Source: Erythrobacter sp.
Lineage (GTDB): Bacteria > Pseudomonadota > Alphaproteobacteria > Sphingomonadales > Sphingomonadaceae
Direction of reading: 5' to 3'
NCBI GenBank assembly: GCA_013214365.1
Contig: JABSPI010000043.1
Location: 3,438-14,032 of the forward strand
Length of the DNA: 10,595 bases
The notes under the pieces were generated by a model that searched no databases, was not told the DNA's origin, and saw nothing but the letters and a program-made list of their open reading frames with translations. A program made the translations under genes and the position numbers. Positions 1-6,356 of the stretch are shown here, piece by piece (positions within the stretch are counted from its first letter, which is position 1; every line of letters starts with the position of its first letter).

Positions 1-870
1 ATCAATGGCTGGTTGCCGGTCACGCAATTGCGATCGCCCCTGTTTGGCAAGGCGCTCCTCTCCAGCGGGTTTGCCGTGGGGGGCGGGGTGCTCGCCCCGG
101 ATCACGGCACGCTCGACGATCTGGCGCGAAAGCTCACCGATTACGCCATCGCCAATGGCTTTGAGAGCGCGCAATTGCGCGGCGGCGCGGTTCCCGATGG
201 CTGGGATGCGGTGTCGGACAAACATTGCGGCTTTGTGCGCGATCTGGCCGATGATGACGCGGCCCAATTGCTCGCCATACCGCGCAAATCGCGCGCCGAA
301 GTGCGCAAGGGCCTCAAAGCGGATTACGACATACGCATCGGGCGCAGTGCATCCGATCGGGCGGCGCATTACGCCGTCTATGCCCACAGCGTGCGCAATT
401 TGGGCACGCCGGTTTTCCCGCGGCGTTTGTTCGACCAGATGCTCGGCGCCTTCGCGCATAACAGCGATATTTTGACAGTGTGGAAAGACGGTGAGCCGAT
501 CTCCAGCGTCCTGTCCTTTTATCACGATGGCGCGGTCTTGCCCTATTGGGGCGGGGGCACATTCGCCGCCCGCGCCGCGCGCAGCAACGAGGTCATGTAT
601 TACGAATTGATGCGGCACGCCCGGCGCCAAGGGATGACCCGGTTCGATTTTGGCCGCTCCAAAACTGGCAGCGGACCCTATCGTTACAAGAAGAACTGGG
701 GGTTTGAGCCGCAGGCTTTGACCTATGCGACATGGACCGCGCCCGGCGCGCCCATGCGCGATGTTGACCCGACCAGCGCCGCCTATGCGCGCAAAATCGC
801 GGTTTGGAAGAAATTGCCATTATGGCTGGCCAACCGGCTTGGCCCGTTGATCGCGCGCGATTTGGCATAG
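1..870 (+). CDS. FemAB family XrtA/PEP-CTERM-associated acyltransferase, 5' truncated by window
   Basis: This is the C-terminal part of a FemAB/GNAT-fold protein of the kind found beside exosortase A (TIGR03019-like). FemAB proteins transfer aminoacyl groups from aminoacyl-tRNA in peptidoglycan synthesis. The XrtA-associated branch is presumed to modify a surface polysaccharide or envelope substrate, but its substrate is not known. The frame is open from base 1, so the true start lies upstream and an apparent TTG start at 13 is not believable. About 289 residues are visible; I expect roughly 50 more at the N-terminus. Supporting motifs are a basic RKSRAEVRKG segment (about 289-318), a GEPISSVLSFYHDG strand pair (about 490-535), an NEVMYYELMRHA helix (about 586-621) and a DFGRSKTGSGPYRYKKNWGF signature (about 646-705), all typical of the family C-terminal GNAT half. 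It ends 7 bp before the glycosyltransferase, consistent with one operon. The family call is strong; the biochemical role is inferred. Confidence 0.88.
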   Translation: MNGWLPVTQLRSPLFGKALLSSGFAVGGGVLAPDHGTLDDLARKLTDYAIANGFESAQLRGGAVPDGWDAVSDKHCGFVRDLADDDAAQLLAIPRKSRAEVRKGLKADYDIRIGRSASDRAAHYAVYAHSVRNLGTPVFPRRLFDQMLGAFAHNSDILTVWKDGEPISSVLSFYHDGAVLPYWGGGTFAARAARSNEVMYYELMRHARRQGMTRFDFGRSKTGSGPYRYKKNWGFEPQALTYATWTAPGAPMRDVDPTSAAYARKIAVWKKLPLWLANRLGPLIARDLA

Positions 871-877
871 GGGGCAT

Positions 878-2155
878 ATGGACGGCGATATCCTCTTCCT
901 TGCCCACCGGGTTCCATTCCCACCCAATCGCGGCGACACCATCCGCAGCGCCCATTTGCTGCGCCGTTTGGCGAAGATTGCGCCGGTACATGTCGGGTGC
1001 TTTGCCCAAGGCGATGAGGACCCGCGCGATCTTGCCCAATTGGCCGATCTGGCCGCCTCGCACTGCGCCGTGCGGCGATCTAAACCGCTTGCGCTTGCCG
1101 GGGTTGAGGCATTGTTTTCGCGCCAGCCTGTCAGCCTGACCGCCTTTCACAGCCCCGACCTTGCGCGGTGGGTCAAAACGGTAATCGCTCAGCACAACAT
1201 CGCCGCCATCTTCGTGTTTTCGGGGCAAATGGGGCAATATGTGCCCGATGATTTTGACGGCCGCGTGGTGGTCGATTTGTGCGATGTCGACAGCGCAAAG
1301 TTCGAAAACTACGCCAGCGCGGGGCAGCGTGTCTGGCTCAACCGGCGCGAGGGGCGGCTGCTCTCGCACGAGGAAGAGCGGCTTGCCCACCGCGCCGATG
1401 CAACAACCCTGATCAGCCAGAGCGAAGCCGATCTGTTCAAATCGCGCCTGCAATCGCCCGCAATGGCCGATATCCATGTGGTTGGAAACGGGATAGATGC
1501 CGCGCTTTTCGATCCTGCGAATGTGACCCCGCACAGCGATATAACGCAGCAGGCCGGACCCCATTTCGTCTTTACCGGCCAGATGGATTATCCCCCCAAC
1601 GAGACCGCCGCTTTGTGGGCGGCGCAATATTTCCTGCCGCAAATACGGGCGCAATTTGACAATGCCCAATTGCACATTGTCGGGCGCGCACCGACGCGCC
1701 GCCTGCTCGCCCGTCAACACGATCCCGGCCTCACCATTTGGGGCGAAGTGCCCGATATGCGCGTGTTTCTGGCGGCTGCGGATTGCGTTATCGCGCCGCT
1801 GCAAATCGCGCGCGGGGTGCAAAACAAAGTGCTCGAGGCGATGGCGATGGCGCGGCCGGTTCTCCTCACCCCGCAGGCCGCAACCGGAATTGCCGCGCGC
1901 AATGGCCATGACTGGATGGTGTGCGATGCGCAGGCGGGGGCGATGGTGGAGCGCATTGCGCCGATCCTGCGCGATGGCGAATGCGCGCGGGCTATGGGGC
2001 AAAATGCGCGCCAATTTGTGCTCGATCACCATGATTGGGGCGCGATGCTGAACCCGCTAGAAGATCTGGTGCGCGGTCCAGTGCGCGGGCCGGCGCGGGG
2101 TCCAGTGCGGGGTCCGCTTCACAATGAGGGTGAGGAGGCGCGCAATGCCGCCTGA
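878..2155 (+). CDS. TIGR03087-type glycosyltransferase of the XrtA/PEP-CTERM locus
   Basis: This is a 425-residue GT4-like (GT-B fold) sugar transferase of the exosortase-A-associated family TIGR03087 (stp1). It probably adds a sugar during assembly of the exopolysaccharide made by the locus, acting in the cytoplasm or at the inner membrane face. The N-terminus carries the family signature ILFLAHRVPFPPNRGDTIRS (residues 5-24). A VVDLCDVDSAKFENYA motif follows at 131-146, and HFVFTGQMDYPPNETAALWA at 229-248 opens the C-terminal Rossmann domain. Near 310-330, PLQIARGVQNKVLEAMAMARP is the usual donor-binding loop, with the E of KVLEAMA in the expected GT4 position. The start at 878 has a G-rich stretch just upstream (871-874), but its spacing is very short. 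The last ~28 residues are an unusual low-complexity tail with four RGP units. The 3' end overlaps the exosortase start by 11 bp. The acceptor and donor sugars cannot be read from the sequence. Confidence 0.9.
   Translation: MDGDILFLAHRVPFPPNRGDTIRSAHLLRRLAKIAPVHVGCFAQGDEDPRDLAQLADLAASHCAVRRSKPLALAGVEALFSRQPVSLTAFHSPDLARWVKTVIAQHNIAAIFVFSGQMGQYVPDDFDGRVVVDLCDVDSAKFENYASAGQRVWLNRREGRLLSHEEERLAHRADATTLISQSEADLFKSRLQSPAMADIHVVGNGIDAALFDPANVTPHSDITQQAGPHFVFTGQMDYPPNETAALWAAQYFLPQIRAQFDNAQLHIVGRAPTRRLLARQHDPGLTIWGEVPDMRVFLAAADCVIAPLQIARGVQNKVLEAMAMARPVLLTPQAATGIAARNGHDWMVCDAQAGAMVERIAPILRDGECARAMGQNARQFVLDHHDWGAMLNPLEDLVRGPVRGPARGPVRGPLHNEGEEARNAA
2069..2116 (+). repeat. Four tandem 12-bp units coding (V/A)RGP in the glycosyltransferase tail
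   Basis: Four consecutive in-frame 12-bp units (2069-2080, 2081-2092, 2093-2104, 2105-2116) encode VRGP, VRGP, ARGP, VRGP, residues 398-413 of the glycosyltransferase. The units differ at a few bases, for example gtgcgcggtcca against gtgcggggtccg, so the array is not a perfectly fresh duplication. It lies after the GT-B fold and just before the overlapping exosortase start. The tail is basic and proline/glycine-rich. It could have grown by replication slippage, and the copy number may vary between strains. Function is unknown. Confidence 0.9.
2133..2138 (+). promoter_or_regulatory. Strong Shine-Dalgarno site that decides the exosortase start
   Basis: AGGAGG at 2133-2138 lies 6 bp before the ATG at 2145, an ideal spacing. 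The other in-frame ATG, at 2124, lies upstream of this site and has no comparable ribosome-binding sequence. The site is inside the end of the glycosyltransferase gene, so ribosomes finishing that gene pass over it and the two genes may be translationally coupled. Confidence 0.8.
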
Positions 2156-3176
2156 GATCGCCCAAGCGCCGATCATCCATGAGCGCGCCGATCATGCAGG
2201 CGGACATGCATGGCGCGGGGCGTTCATCACTATGGTGATTGCGGCGGCAATCCTTGTCATCATCACGGCGCGCGAATGGGGCGAGATGATGCACCAATGG
2301 TGGAATATCGACACCTATTCGCACATTTTGCTGGTGCCGCTGATTATGGCTTGGCTGGTGGCGCTCAAACGCGACGATTTGGCCAATGCGACGCCGCGCC
2401 CATGGGGGGCGGGTCTGGTGCTTGTCGCGGCGGGGCTTGGCCTGTGGTTGGCCGGCCGGGCGAGCGGGATCAATCTGATCGCGCATGCCGGCGCGGTTGG
2501 CGCGCTTCAGGGTGTGGTGGTCGCCGTGCTTGGCCCGCGTGTGTCTTTGATCCTTGCACTGCCGATTGCATTTGGGGCGTTTTTGGTTCCGTTTGGCGAT
2601 GAAATCATCGCGCCTTTGCAAGCGATCACCGCCGAGATCGCCATCGCCTTGACCAAATGGAGCGGGATCCCCGCCCGGATCGACGGCATTTATATCGACA
2701 CGCCGGCGGGACTATTCGTCGTGGCAGAGGCGTGTTCGGGGGTGCGGTTCCTGATCGCGATGGTCACGCTGGCGGTGCTGGTCTGCTTTACCCGGTTCAA
2801 AAGCTGGAGCCGCCGGTGTGCTTTCATGGCGGCGGCGATCATCGTGCCGGTGATTGCCAATGGTATTCGCGCATGGGGCACAATCTACATCGCACAAAGC
2901 CAGGGCGTGGAATTTGCCGCCGGGTTTGATCATATCGTCTATGGCTGGTTCTTCTTTGCGATTGTGTTGGTGGTGGTTCTTGCGGCCTCGTGGCGATTTT
3001 TTGAACGCGACCCGGACGATTTCGGGTGGAGCGCGCAGCAGGTTGACCAATTCGCGCTTCTCCCCCGGCTTGAGCGCGGCTTTACCAGCCCGGTTGTATT
3101 GATCGCCGCAGTGGCGGCATTGGGTTTGATCAGCGCAAGGCTCGCGGCGATTGTGACGCCTGCCGCTTTGGGCTAA
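2145..3176 (+). CDS. xrtA: Exosortase A (PEP-CTERM transpeptidase), without a fused EpsI domain
   Basis: This is a polytopic inner-membrane cysteine transpeptidase/protease thought to recognise the C-terminal PEP-CTERM signal of exported proteins, cleave it and anchor the product at the cell surface. With the start at 2145 it has 343 residues. Roughly nine hydrophobic segments are seen, the last at about residues 315-333. The family's catalytic triad is visible: Cys197 in EACSGVRFL, Arg242 in NGIRAWG and His263 in DHIVYGW. The start at 2145 is preferred over 2124 because of the AGGAGG site at 2133-2138; it gives an 11-bp overlap with the glycosyltransferase. The protein stops just after the ninth hydrophobic segment. 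Many XrtA proteins continue into a periplasmic EpsI-like domain, and neither that domain nor a separate epsI gene lies in the 14 bp before the next gene. Assignment to XrtA rather than another exosortase subtype rests on the neighbours. Confidence 0.92.
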   Translation: MPPEIAQAPIIHERADHAGGHAWRGAFITMVIAAAILVIITAREWGEMMHQWWNIDTYSHILLVPLIMAWLVALKRDDLANATPRPWGAGLVLVAAGLGLWLAGRASGINLIAHAGAVGALQGVVVAVLGPRVSLILALPIAFGAFLVPFGDEIIAPLQAITAEIAIALTKWSGIPARIDGIYIDTPAGLFVVAEACSGVRFLIAMVTLAVLVCFTRFKSWSRRCAFMAAAIIVPVIANGIRAWGTIYIAQSQGVEFAAGFDHIVYGWFFFAIVLVVVLAASWRFFERDPDDFGWSAQQVDQFALLPRLERGFTSPVVLIAAVAALGLISARLAAIVTPAALG

Positions 3177-3190
3177 CCGCTGAACCGACC

Positions 3191-5089
3191 ATGTGCGCGA
3201 TTGCCGGAATCTTTCATTACGAAACGCCCAAGCCGGTCGATCCGCGCCGGATTGAACGCATGTGCGACGCATTGGCGCATCGCGGCCCGGATGGATCGGG
3301 TGTTTGGACCGATCATGGCGTTGGGCTTGGCCATCGGCGTTTGTCGATCATCGACCTCGAAGGCTCGCCGCAGCCGATGCATTCCAGCGATGGCCGCGCG
3401 GTCATCAGCTTCAATGGCGAAATCTACAATTTCCGCGAATTGCGCCGCGAATTGGAACGCGAAGGGGCCCGGTTCCAGACCGCTGGCGACACGGAAGTCA
3501 TCCTTGCCGCTTGGCAAAGATGGGGCGTGGATTGCCTTGACCGGCTCGATGGTATGTTCGCCTTTGCGATCTATGATCTGGACAAACGGCAATTGTTTCT
3601 GGCGCGCGACCGGTTCGGGGTAAAACCGTTATTCATGGCGCAATTGCCTGATGGCGGATTGGCCTTTGCCTCCGAACTCAAAGGGGTGCTCGCCCATCCG
3701 CAAATGCGGCGGCGGATCAACCCGCACGCGCTCGATGCCTATCTCACCTGGGGCTATGTGCCCGATACGCATTCGATCCTCGCCGGGGTAAGCAAGCTGC
3801 AGGCGGGGCATTTCCTCCTGCTGGAACAGGGCAAACCCATGCCCGCCCAAAGGCAATGGTGGGATATCAGCTTTGAGCAGCGCGAAAGCGGGAGCGAGGC
3901 CGACCTTTCGGCGCGCCTCACCCATTTGATGCGCGAGGCGGTCCACAGCCGGATGGTGTCCGACGTGCCATTGGGCGCGTTTTTGTCGGGCGGGGTCGAT
4001 TCCTCCAGCGTCGTCGCCCTGATGAGCGAGGCGAGCCGTGATCCGGTGCGCACCTGCTCGATCGGGTTCGATGTCGCGGATCTGGATGAAAGCGATTACG
4101 CTGCAAAAATAGCGCAGCGTTTTGCCACCGCGCATGATGCCCGCGTGGTGGATGCCAATGATTTTGGTGCAGCGGCGCAATTGTCATCCATATTCGACGA
4201 ACCCTTCGCTGATGCCTCCGCTCTGCCGACCTTGCGGGTGTGCCAATTGGCGCGGGAAAAAGTCACTGTGGCTTTGTCGGGTGATGGCGCGGACGAAGCG
4301 TTTGCCGGTTACCGGCGGCAGGTGTTTCACCACAATGAAGAACGCGTGCGCGGTCTGATCCCGGGCGCGATGCGGGGGCGCGTGTTTGGCGGTTTGGGCG
4401 CGGTTTGGCCCAAAGCCGATTGGGCCCCGCGCATGTTCCGGGCCAAGGCGACCTTGCTGGCGCTCTCGAAAAATGGGGAAGAGGGCTATGCCAATGCGCT
4501 TTCGGTGATGACCGGGGATGCGCGCGAGCAAACCTACACCGATGCGTTCACGCGCGAGCTTGGCGGCTTCCGCGCCGAGGATGAAGTGGTTGCCGTGATG
4601 CGCGGCGCACCGGGGAAAAGCGGGCTCGACCGGGCGCAATATGCTGATCTGAAATTCTGGTTGCCCGGCGATATCCTCACCAAAGTCGACCGGACCAGCA
4701 TGGCGGTCGGGCTGGAGGCGCGCGAGCCATTGCTCGACCACCGTTTGGTCGAATTTGCCGCGCGTTTACCGGAATCGCAGCGCGTGCGCGGTGTGACCGG
4801 CAAATATCTGCTCAAAAAATCGATGGAAAGATATCTGCCCAAAGAGATTTTGTATCGGCCAAAACAGGGTTTCGTGACGCCGATTGCGCAATGGCTGCGC
4901 GGGCCATTGGCCAAGGAAGCGCGCGCGATCGCAGAAAGCCGGGTGGTGACACAGACGGGATGGTTCTCGCCGCAGGCTGTGACGCAGCTTGCCGAACAGC
5001 ATATTGCCGGTCGGCGCGACAATTCGCGGGCCCTGTGGCAATTGCTGATGTTGGACCGGGCGTTCGACCGGTTGAACATTACCAATTGA
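3191..5089 (+). CDS. XrtA-associated asparagine synthase-like amidotransferase (TIGR03108 type)
   Basis: This is a 632-residue glutamine-dependent amidotransferase of the AsnB fold. The N-terminal class II glutaminase domain (about 2-165) starts with MCAIAGIF; Cys2 becomes the Ntn nucleophile after Met removal, which fixes the start even though no clear Shine-Dalgarno site precedes it. RGPDGSG, SFNGEIYNFRELR and GDTEVIL motifs follow. The C-terminal synthetase domain carries the PP-loop LSGGVDSSS at 265-273, ALSGDGADEAFAGY, and the LPGDILTKVDRTSMAVGLEA segment. Free asparagine synthases use these parts to activate aspartate with ATP. In exosortase A loci the paralogue is presumed to amidate a uronic-acid or amino-sugar component of the polysaccharide, which is inference from location. 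The gene starts 14 bp after the exosortase stop and closes the apparent operon. A housekeeping asparagine synthetase is the main alternative, but context argues against it. Confidence 0.9.
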   Translation: MCAIAGIFHYETPKPVDPRRIERMCDALAHRGPDGSGVWTDHGVGLGHRRLSIIDLEGSPQPMHSSDGRAVISFNGEIYNFRELRRELEREGARFQTAGDTEVILAAWQRWGVDCLDRLDGMFAFAIYDLDKRQLFLARDRFGVKPLFMAQLPDGGLAFASELKGVLAHPQMRRRINPHALDAYLTWGYVPDTHSILAGVSKLQAGHFLLLEQGKPMPAQRQWWDISFEQRESGSEADLSARLTHLMREAVHSRMVSDVPLGAFLSGGVDSSSVVALMSEASRDPVRTCSIGFDVADLDESDYAAKIAQRFATAHDARVVDANDFGAAAQLSSIFDEPFADASALPTLRVCQLAREKVTVALSGDGADEAFAGYRRQVFHHNEERVRGLIPGAMRGRVFGGLGAVWPKADWAPRMFRAKATLLALSKNGEEGYANALSVMTGDAREQTYTDAFTRELGGFRAEDEVVAVMRGAPGKSGLDRAQYADLKFWLPGDILTKVDRTSMAVGLEAREPLLDHRLVEFAARLPESQRVRGVTGKYLLKKSMERYLPKEILYRPKQGFVTPIAQWLRGPLAKEARAIAESRVVTQTGWFSPQAVTQLAEQHIAGRRDNSRALWQLLMLDRAFDRLNITN

Positions 5090-5109
5090 GCCGATGGCGG
5101 CGCGCTGAC

Positions 5110-5118
5110 TTATCCACA
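5110..5118 (+). promoter_or_regulatory. Consensus DnaA-box match
   Basis: TTATCCACA, a perfect match to the E. coli DnaA box consensus, lies 20 bp after the amidotransferase stop, in the intergenic region before the DSF synthase. Only one copy is seen, with no array of boxes, so an origin is not supported. It may be a chance match or a DnaA titration/regulatory site. Confidence 0.35.
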
Positions 5119-5123
5119 GGCCG

Positions 5124-5145
5124 TGTGATTTTATTACAAAACACA
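5124..5145. promoter_or_regulatory. Dyad symmetry (possible operator) upstream of the DSF synthase gene
   Basis: TGTG (5124-5127), one unpaired A, TTTT (5129-5132), a 5-base centre ATTAC, then AAAA (5138-5141) and CACA (5142-5145) form an 8-bp inverted repeat with one bulge. It lies about 55 bp upstream of the candidate -35. The TGTGA half-site resembles CRP/FNR-family half-sites, but the second half does not fit the 16-bp CRP consensus spacing, so the binding protein is unknown. There is no T-tract on the + strand and the arms are AT-rich, so an intrinsic terminator for the upstream operon is less likely. Confidence 0.4.
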
Positions 5146-5199
5146 GACTCAAGTGAACCGAAATGGGACTCCATTCATCGCGAAAATGAAAATAATTGT

Positions 5200-5229
5200 T
5201 TGCTTACGCGCCCAGCCGTGCATTAATAT
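5200..5229 (+). promoter_or_regulatory. Candidate sigma-70-type promoter for the DSF synthase gene
   Basis: TTGCTT at 5200-5205 and TAATAT at 5224-5229, with an 18-bp spacer, make a reasonable housekeeping promoter in the most AT-rich part of the window. Transcription would start near 5236 and give a leader of about 70 bases. The -10 box sits inside an inverted repeat (5220-5239), so a protein bound there could block it. Further dyads lie at 5162-5175 (AATGG/CCATT, 4-base loop) and 5241-5253 (GACC/GGTC around AAAAA). Identified by eye only. Confidence 0.45.
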
Positions 5230-5239
5230 AAAATTAAGC
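5220..5239. promoter_or_regulatory. Inverted repeat overlapping the candidate -10 box
   Basis: TTAAT (5223-5227) and ATTAA (5233-5237) are perfect inverted arms around ATAAA. The pairing extends outward by GC/GC with one bulged A at 5222. The dyad covers the predicted -10 element, where a repressor would typically bind. AT-rich palindromes arise easily by chance in AT-rich DNA, so it is only a candidate operator. Confidence 0.35.
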
Positions 5240-5308
5240 AGACCAAAAAGGTCGCAGAAGCGCAGGTCATTTGTCAGGCGCAACAGGGTCGGGACGGAGT
5301 AAAACGGG

Positions 5309-6238
5309 ATGGACGGTAGCGAGAAAAAGGCGTTTCCGTGGACGGGGGATGAAGGCTTGGTCGCGGAAAGCGTCCTTCACGCCTCTATCCCTGAAAAACT
5401 GTTTTCTATCAGAGAGCTGGATGTCCTTTACGAAGATTCCAACGCGACTTTATGGACCTATATGAATCCAGCCGGGCGCCCCAGCTTTACGCCCAATCTG
5501 CTGAACGATTTTGAAACATGGCAAGACCAGATCAGCGCCGGTTTTGGACCAGGAAGAGTGCCACTGCGCTATTTGGTATTGGGCAGCCGTGCGCCCGACG
5601 TGTTCTGTTTCGGCGGTGATTTGGAGCTGTTTCAGCGCCTGATCCGCGAGCGGGACCGCGACGCTTTGGTCGAATACGGTCACCGTTGCTGCGCAATTTT
5701 GGACCGCAATATCCAAACTCTCGATATCCCGATGCTGACAATTGGTCTGGTTCAAGGCAGCGCGCTTGGCGGCGGGTTTGAGGCGTTGTTGTCGTTCGAT
5801 TACATAATTGCTGAACGCCACGCGACTTTTGGCCTGCCGGAGATCATGTTTGGTCTTTATCCTGGAATGGGCGCGCATGCTTTCCTGACCCGCAAATTGG
5901 GTGCAGCGATGGCCGATCGTATCATTGTGTCCAATGAAACTTACACCGCGGAACAGATGTATGAGCTTGGCCTGGTTCACGCTCTGGCTGAACCGGGCGA
6001 CGGGGTGGGCGCAGTGCGCGAATTTATCCGCAAATCCGAACGCCGCCATGCAGGGCTGGTGGGCGCGCGCCGGGCGGCGAAGAAGGTGTGGCCGATCGAG
6101 CTTGATGAGCTCAACGCGATCACCGAAATGTGGGCTGATACGGCGCTTAAATTGAGCGAGAGCGATCTGAAAGTGATGAGCCGGTTGGTGGCCGCGCAGG
6201 CCCGTCTGGCCGAACGGATCAGCTCAGCTGCTGCCTGA
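5309..6238 (+). CDS. rpfF: DSF synthase-like crotonase (RpfF family)
   Basis: This is a 309-residue crotonase-fold enzyme resembling RpfF, the synthase of diffusible signal factor. RpfF makes cis-2-unsaturated fatty acid signals from 3-hydroxyacyl-ACP by combined dehydratase and thioesterase activity. The family hallmarks are all visible: FGGDLELF at 101-108, GSALGGGFEAL at 150-160, and FGLPEIMFGLYPGMGAHAFL around 174-193. The two catalytic glutamates are Glu158 and Glu178; their 20-residue spacing equals that of Glu141 and Glu161 in Xanthomonas RpfF. The protein is about 20 residues longer than the Xanthomonas enzyme, mainly at the N-terminus. GGAG at 5296-5299 lies 9 bp before the ATG. It stands alone behind a 219-bp regulatory-looking region; no RpfC, RpfG or RpfR sensor gene is in the window. 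A plain enoyl-CoA hydratase is the alternative, but the GGDL.LF and LPE motifs favour DSF synthase. Signal identity cannot be read from sequence. Confidence 0.85.
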   Translation: MDGSEKKAFPWTGDEGLVAESVLHASIPEKLFSIRELDVLYEDSNATLWTYMNPAGRPSFTPNLLNDFETWQDQISAGFGPGRVPLRYLVLGSRAPDVFCFGGDLELFQRLIRERDRDALVEYGHRCCAILDRNIQTLDIPMLTIGLVQGSALGGGFEALLSFDYIIAERHATFGLPEIMFGLYPGMGAHAFLTRKLGAAMADRIIVSNETYTAEQMYELGLVHALAEPGDGVGAVREFIRKSERRHAGLVGARRAAKKVWPIELDELNAITEMWADTALKLSESDLKVMSRLVAAQARLAERISSAAA

Positions 6239-6300
6239 ATTGGGCATCCAAAACTTACATCTTCTTTGTGCGGTTTGCACCTCTGAAAAACTGGGTTTGT

Positions 6301-6356
6301 GTGCGCTTGTGCCCGGTTCTGGAGCGGTTAGGTCGCTTTAGGGTGCGTTTATGCCC
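6301..6356. repeat. Two near-identical 14-bp direct repeats in the convergent intergenic region
   Basis: GTGCGCTTGTGCCC (6301-6314) and GTGCGTTTATGCCC (6343-6356) match at 12 of 14 positions, 42 bp apart. The second copy runs through the zapE stop codon (TAA on the minus strand, 6349-6351). A shorter related motif, GTGCGGTTTGCACC, occurs at 6268-6281 and can fold with a GTGC/GCAC stem. Together they fill much of the 110 bp between the convergent DSF synthase and zapE genes. No standard terminator with a T-tract is evident. The significance is uncertain. Confidence 0.4.

Noticed and set aside
13..870. TTG at 13 as the start of the FemAB gene
   Set aside because: The frame is open to base 1 and the protein would lack its N-terminal region; the true start is outside the window.
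593..2032. Long minus-strand open frame (479 codons) opposite the FemAB and glycosyltransferase genes
   Set aside because: It is antisense to two well-supported genes, shows no recognisable domain, and is rich in Arg/His/Pro as expected from a shadow frame in GC-rich DNA.
2124..2144. Upstream ATG at 2124 as the exosortase start
   Set aside because: It has no good ribosome-binding site, whereas AGGAGG at 2133-2138 is ideally placed for the ATG at 2145. The extra seven residues are not needed for the fold.
5124..5145. Intrinsic terminator for the XrtA operon
   Set aside because: The arms are AT-rich with a bulge and no T-tract follows on the + strand; an operator-like dyad fits better.
5090..5308. 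Replication origin in the AT-rich region with a DnaA box
   Set aside because: Only one box is present, with no box array, no iterons and no dnaA/parAB or plasmid rep gene nearby.
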